This document shows positions 59,565-64,000 of a stretch of DNA of 64,000 nucleotides, piece after piece. The position numbers and the translations under genes were made by a program. Source of the stretch: Paracentrotus lividus (taxonomy: Eukaryota; Echinodermata; Echinoidea; Camarodonta; Echinidae); contig CALNVZ010002100.1 in NCBI GenBank assembly GCA_940671915.1, positions 8,469,562-8,533,561 on the forward strand. Reading direction: 5' to 3'. A model generated the notes under the pieces. That model saw only the letters and a list, made by a program, of their open reading frames with translations. It was not told where the DNA came from and searched no databases. Numbering within the stretch: position 1 is the stretch's first letter; every line of letters starts with the position of its first letter.

Positions 59565-60593
59565 AAACCCCTCCCAAAATGTTTCGCAAATGGACTTTGG
59601 GCCATGATAACTTTTCAGGTATTCATACCATTGGAAAGATGATTTATTCCCTTTTTTATTGATATCCTATTTGTAATGATTTTGTCATGCTTCAATGCAC
59701 AGAATATCAGAATATGGAGAAATGTAAAAAGTCAAATGTTGCAAAATGCATTTATAAAAGTGAAGTTTTGCCACTCGACTTCAGGCCCTGATAACTTTTT
59801 GGGATATTTTCTAATTTTATACCATTGTCGAGTAAATTTATTCCTCTTTTTAATGACACCCTAATTGTAACGAGAGTGTTGTTCTTGCATGCACAGAACA
59901 CCTGAATGTTAGGACAAGTCAGAAGTTAACTGTTCCAAATTGAATGCCTATTGTCAGTATTACTGTCTGTTGCCAGCAATAACAAAGCATTTCGCAATTT
60001 TTCACTTTTTACTTTGCATTATATTCATGAGTTCTGTGCATTCAAACATGTAATTACTATTGCAAATAGGGCATCAATAAAAAGAAGAATAAGTGAACTT
60101 TTTAATGCTATGAAAATTGATAATGATTAAAAACCCACATTAAAATGTATCAAGGTTCAAAGTAGTGTTACAGAAATTTAAACTGAAAATTATCTTTCGC
60201 TTTGCCATGTATTCAGGTGGTATTCAGGGTTTCTGTGGACCCAGGCATTACATCACCATGACAAATAAGGTATCAATCAAGAGAGGAATAAATTAACTTG
60301 ACAATGGTATAGAATTCAATAAAAATTAGAAAATATCCCAAAGGTTATCAGGACCTAAAGTCAAACTTCAATGTGATCAATAAAAGTGCATTTTACAACA
60401 TTTGACTTTTTACTTTTCTCCATATTTTGATATTCTGTGCATTGAAGCATGACAAATTCATTACAAATAGGATATCAATAACAAGGGGAATAAATTATCT
60501 TTCCAATGGTATGAATATCAGGAACAACTAAAGCGTACCTGAAAAGTTATCATGGCCCAAAGTCCATTTGCGAAACTTTTTGGGAGGGGTTTT
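59565..60593. mobile_element. 1.03-kb foldback element, copy 2
   Basis: Same family and orientation of parts as 12228-13310: AAACCCCTCCCAAAATGTTT at left, AAACTTTTTGGGAGGGGTTT at right, and the internal AATATCAGAATATGGAGAAA, AAGTCAAATGTTGCAAAATG and GCATCAATAAAAAGAAGAAT blocks in the same order. Confidence 0.85.
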
Positions 60594-61460
60594 ATTTTGA
60601 AGAGGAAAGAATGCATGGGGGAATGGGATATCATTTTATTTCGAGGAGATTATATTTTTAAACAAAATATCGATAGCATAGCGTAAAGGAGCATGATGTA
60701 CCATATTAATGTGACCTTTATAAAGGGTCATGCAGTGATACAAAATAAATAGGCCTATAGGACGTAAGAAGAAATTGTACATTTTATTTTTTTACATTAA
60801 AAAAAAATATAATAATTTACAAAACAAATGTGACTGCAAAATGACAGATAGATAAACTAGTACATCAGAATTATGTCCAATCTTTTAAACCAATAATTCA
60901 AATTGTTATGAGCGGTATTAGACCATAAGAAGAGCAACAAAAAAGCTCACAAATAATTTTCACCTTTACCAGAAATTGACCTTCTCTTTGAATGTATGCA
61001 AATATTATACCTATTCAAACAGCTATGTAAACTCTTATCAGTTCTCCGACCAACTTACATTGAATACCTTCTTTGATATTGTTGTTGTGAGAGATTTGAA
61101 TGATTATGTGGATGAGTGTTATACTGACATTTTCAATAAATTAGTGGATTAATATCTATTTATCGTCTCTAAAGCCTCATTTTTCATCTCTGTTTCTAGT
61201 TGCGAAATTCTCAGAAATGCGTTCTATAAAAAGGGGAAAATGAATAATTGAATCATTATTGTAGGTATTGTGTCGTGTTCTCTGTAAAAATGAAGGTTTT
61301 GTTTGTTACGGGGTGAAAGCGGAAAGGGAATGGTTGGAGTCAAGACGCAGTATATTGAATTTAACTTAAATTTAACTAACTAACTAACATGTTGTCATGA
61401 AACTTTTAGTATAGATTAAATGCAGAGCAGGCTTCAAAAGATTTGTGATTTAATTTACCG
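60594..61460. other. Spacer
   Basis: AT-rich; A run near 60800. No gene supported. Confidence 0.35.
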
Positions 61461-61610
61461 TGTTATACTCGTGGTAGGCCTCTCAAAAAGCAGTATGAAG
61501 GATCAGGAAAGTCACATATGAAGCGTATAAACCTGAGGTGCCATGATTTTGATCTGTACACGACCCGAGTTGACAGGCGAGATTGGCGCTCAATAACAAG
61601 AGGTACATGA
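61461..61610 (+). pseudogene. LINE reverse-transcriptase C-terminal fragment
   Basis: A frame from about 61461 reads YTRGRPLKKQYEGSGKSHMK, then RINLRCHDFDLYTTRVDRRD, WRSITRGT and a stop at 61608. The order RGRP-x-K ... (D)MKRINL ... DLY ... DR-x-WRS-I is the C-terminal tail of LINE ORF2 proteins of the RTE/BovB-like kind (family knowledge). Only about 50 codons remain, with no RT catalytic domain. A TGA ends the frame. Confidence 0.65.
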
Positions 61611-62937
61611 GGAGGGGGATCCCTGTTAGTTCGTGTCAAGTCGCTTCGTCAACTAATCAAGATGATAGACATGTAAGGTCGTGTGGAGGCTACCAAGAGT
61701 GAGAAGATGGAGGAGCACAACACACAAACAAGTGTATTATGATCTGTGCTTGTCATCATAGGGGGAACAAGATGAATTATCGGGGTTAGAGGCAGCTGGG
61801 GAGTAGTTACCAAAATAACCGAATTAACAAGCCAAATGTATATAAATTTAGTTAACCATGCAGCCATTCATCGAAATTTTAACTCATTTCACAGTCAAGA
61901 ATTGCAGCAATTAAACCTTGCATGACCCCACTAATAATACATGAAAGAAAGGAACGACGAATGTCTTTTCCAAAGATTTTGTATATGACATACTTCTCCG
62001 TTGAATTGAAATTAATAATTGAAAAAAATTTATACTCTACAATAATCGTTATGTTGTCAAATTACAAATTCAAACATTTCATAAATTTTTCTTTTTCACG
62101 ATTTTTATTTATAAAGGAATACTATTTCAAAGTTGCATGTACTATATTAACATAGGTTTAATCATCTATCTATATAGGTCAAATATTTAATATTCTTCTT
62201 AAAAAAGGGCAATTGATGGAATGCAGCGCAGTTCACACGTGACATCACAAAATGAAATTTCTTTATTCTTTCGTGGATTTTCCCCTTTAAAGGGTGATAT
62301 GGATTAAAGTTTATATGATAAATACTCATTTATGCTGCCGTCTCTTGATTTCACGCATTGAGTGAAAACGTGCCTGCCTCCTTGGAGAAACTTTCGGTGT
62401 GAAATTTGAGCGAAGTCTAGATTTGTGAGACATTTTTTTTTCTTTGGTCAAGTATTAATTCCAGTTGCGTGATTGGTTGAGGATAGGAGTCACGTGATAA
62501 CAATGGTGAGGAAGTAAATGTACGTAACAATGCACCAGCAAAAAATGAAGAAAAAATGATTGATGGCATTCAGAATATAAGTAGAAGTAGCCCTATTCAA
62601 CCTTCAAATAAAGCTGCAGGTTTAGCAATGTTTTTCAAGTAAATTGTGTTTACATGTATGTGATTTTATCCATATCACGTTTATAAGTTATTTAATATAA
62701 TTATGAAATGGAGTTGAAACTGGCAATACCGATCGATATGAATTCTTGTCACATTTTGAGCCCCTAAGCAATATTTTATGCACGTTATACTAGAATGTGA
62801 AGCACAGCGTTATACTCTGTTTTGTGGAAAAACAGTTACACACAAGGAAATAACGCCATTGAAAAAGTGCTTCTTGTTCTCGGATGAGATGGACATTTTC
62901 TATGCTTTTGGCCTACATCATTGTTTAAAATAATTAA
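61611..62937. other. Spacer
   Basis: No gene or repeat recognised. Confidence 0.35.
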
Positions 62938-63544
62938 AGGGGAGCAATACTCGTGGCAATATAATATAATATAATCACAAAATAATCACTTTTTTTATGA
63001 AAAAGCACAATGAGAGGAGCAATCTTAAAAAAGTTTCATCAAAATCGGTTATATATAAGAGAGTTATGGAAGTTTTAAAAGTCTTGTACCCTCTATTGGG
63101 ATCCTCAAATTGGCAACTTCGGCTTCTAAATGGCCAAGTTTATGAACAAATCTTCATTTTGTTTTGTACATAAATTTTCAGAGTTTCCCCATTTTTTTTC
63201 AAAATATGTCTTATTTACATCTGAGCTCAAAATATGTCAAGGGAAAATATATTTCACACAACATAATAATATTATGCTGAGCTCAGAAGGAGGTATAAGA
63301 TATATTTTGAAAGCAAATGGGGAAAATCTGATAATTTGTGTACAAAACAAATGGAGAGTTGTCCATATTTCGGCCATTTTGAAGCCGATGTTGCCAATTT
63401 GAGGATCCCCGTAGAAGGTACAAAGAGACTTTTCAAACTTTCTTATTTTATAACCGATTTTGATGAAACTTTTAAACTTTAAATTGCTCCTCTCATTATA
63501 CTCTTTCCTATAAAGGTGATTATTTCCTTGGGTATTGGTTTCCT
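62938..63544. mobile_element. 607-bp TTAA-flanked foldback MITE, related family
   Basis: AGGGGAGCAATACTCGTGGC at left, ATTGGTTTCCT at right. Exact TTAA on both sides (62934-62937, 63545-63548). Arms share GGGATCCTCAAATTGGCAAC, AGTTTCATCAAAATCGGTTA and GAGAGGAGCAATCTT with their complements. The layout parallels the 45684 and 53585 copies (GGATCCTCA-x-x-TTGGCAAC is common to all three). The 90-codon frame inside is not a gene. Confidence 0.85.
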
Positions 63545-63548
63545 TTAA

Positions 63549-64000
63549 GCGTGCTTTTAAATTCTTGTTACTGAAGAGGGAATATTTACCATACTGTTGG
63601 CTTATAGAATTAGGGTATCAGATGACGAAGATAAAGGTACACTGTGCATTGCACATTTTGATTGACGTCATGCGAAACTCTTCAAACTTTCATGTTTAAG
63701 GACAGAAATATGAGAATACTACATAAACGCCTTTCACTTGACAGTTCTTTTTTGTTTTACTCTTCCGTGTATAACTACCTCGTTTAAGTGGAATAAAAAG
63801 CGAATTTATTACTCTCTATTTTTCTACGGGACACTATAACGGCTAGTTACCGTCGCTAGGGGGACAGTCACCATCACTCTATTGTTAGAATTTGTCTCCA
63901 ATATGGCGCCATTAAACGCAGTAGAAGTGTTGATGACAACAATGTCCTTTTTGGAGTTGAAACTGTTCAATTCAGTATTATGATCCCTTTTATTTGTATT
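63549..64000. other. Window end, no feature seen
   Basis: AT-rich. ATATGGCGCCATTAAACG near 63900 opens a short frame without support. Confidence 0.3.

Overview
This is an AT-rich, gene-poor stretch of an animal nuclear genome with spliceosomal introns and no bacterial features. The repeat content (a DUF3504/Crypton-type tyrosine recombinase relic, tRNA-derived SINE, LINE tails, many long-inverted-repeat MITEs with TA, TTAA or 8-bp target duplications, long G runs inside repeats, frequent taggcctat strings) suggests a marine invertebrate deuterostome. Echinoderm is my best guess. That is inference from general repeat style, not a database match.

The best protein-coding evidence is at the left end. 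Two + strand exons (3040-3121 and 3945-4100) join in phase and end at a stop; they read as the C-terminus of an M1-family aminopeptidase (ERAP1_C-like domain). A second candidate gene tail is a phase-compatible exon pair at 7488-7610 and 10470-10584, whose second exon resembles one leucine-rich repeat. Weaker single-exon candidates are a start exon at 25315-25389, a CpG-richer possible 5' exon at about 52660-53152, and an exon pair at 57671-57834 / 58531-58601. No complete gene is visible.

Most of the window is repeats. From left to right: a ~150-bp tandem-repeat element (199-2938) split by a 2-kb TA-flanked transposon carrying eight same-orientation copies of a 15-bp motif; a decayed Crypton-type recombinase on the - strand (5317-6998); TTAA-flanked foldback MITEs (8258, 45684, 53585, 62938); other foldbacks (9894, 10302, 11001, 16969, 19523, 22844, 33371, 45503); two related ~1.05-kb foldbacks (12228 and 59565); a 1.55-kb hAT-like element with an exact 8-bp target duplication and a nested MITE (14452-16003); G-run-bearing short elements (29.9, 32.6, 48.0, 52.1, 56.0 kb and others); a CpG-rich repeat pair (34.3 and 37.6-38.3 kb); two LINE reverse-transcriptase C-terminal relics (38.4-39.2 kb on -, 61.46-61.61 kb on +); and a tRNA-derived SINE at 41.3 kb. 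GA/CT and TA microsatellites are frequent, and one of them surrounds a 541-base assembly gap (48751-49291).

I found no new multi-gene system. The most interesting structures are the 15-bp-motif transposon, the hAT-like element with repeated GC-rich dyads, the self-similar 1.05-kb foldbacks, and a candidate exon whose splice acceptor abuts a MITE end. All alignments were made by eye; boundaries are good to a few bases where target duplications are visible and approximate elsewhere.
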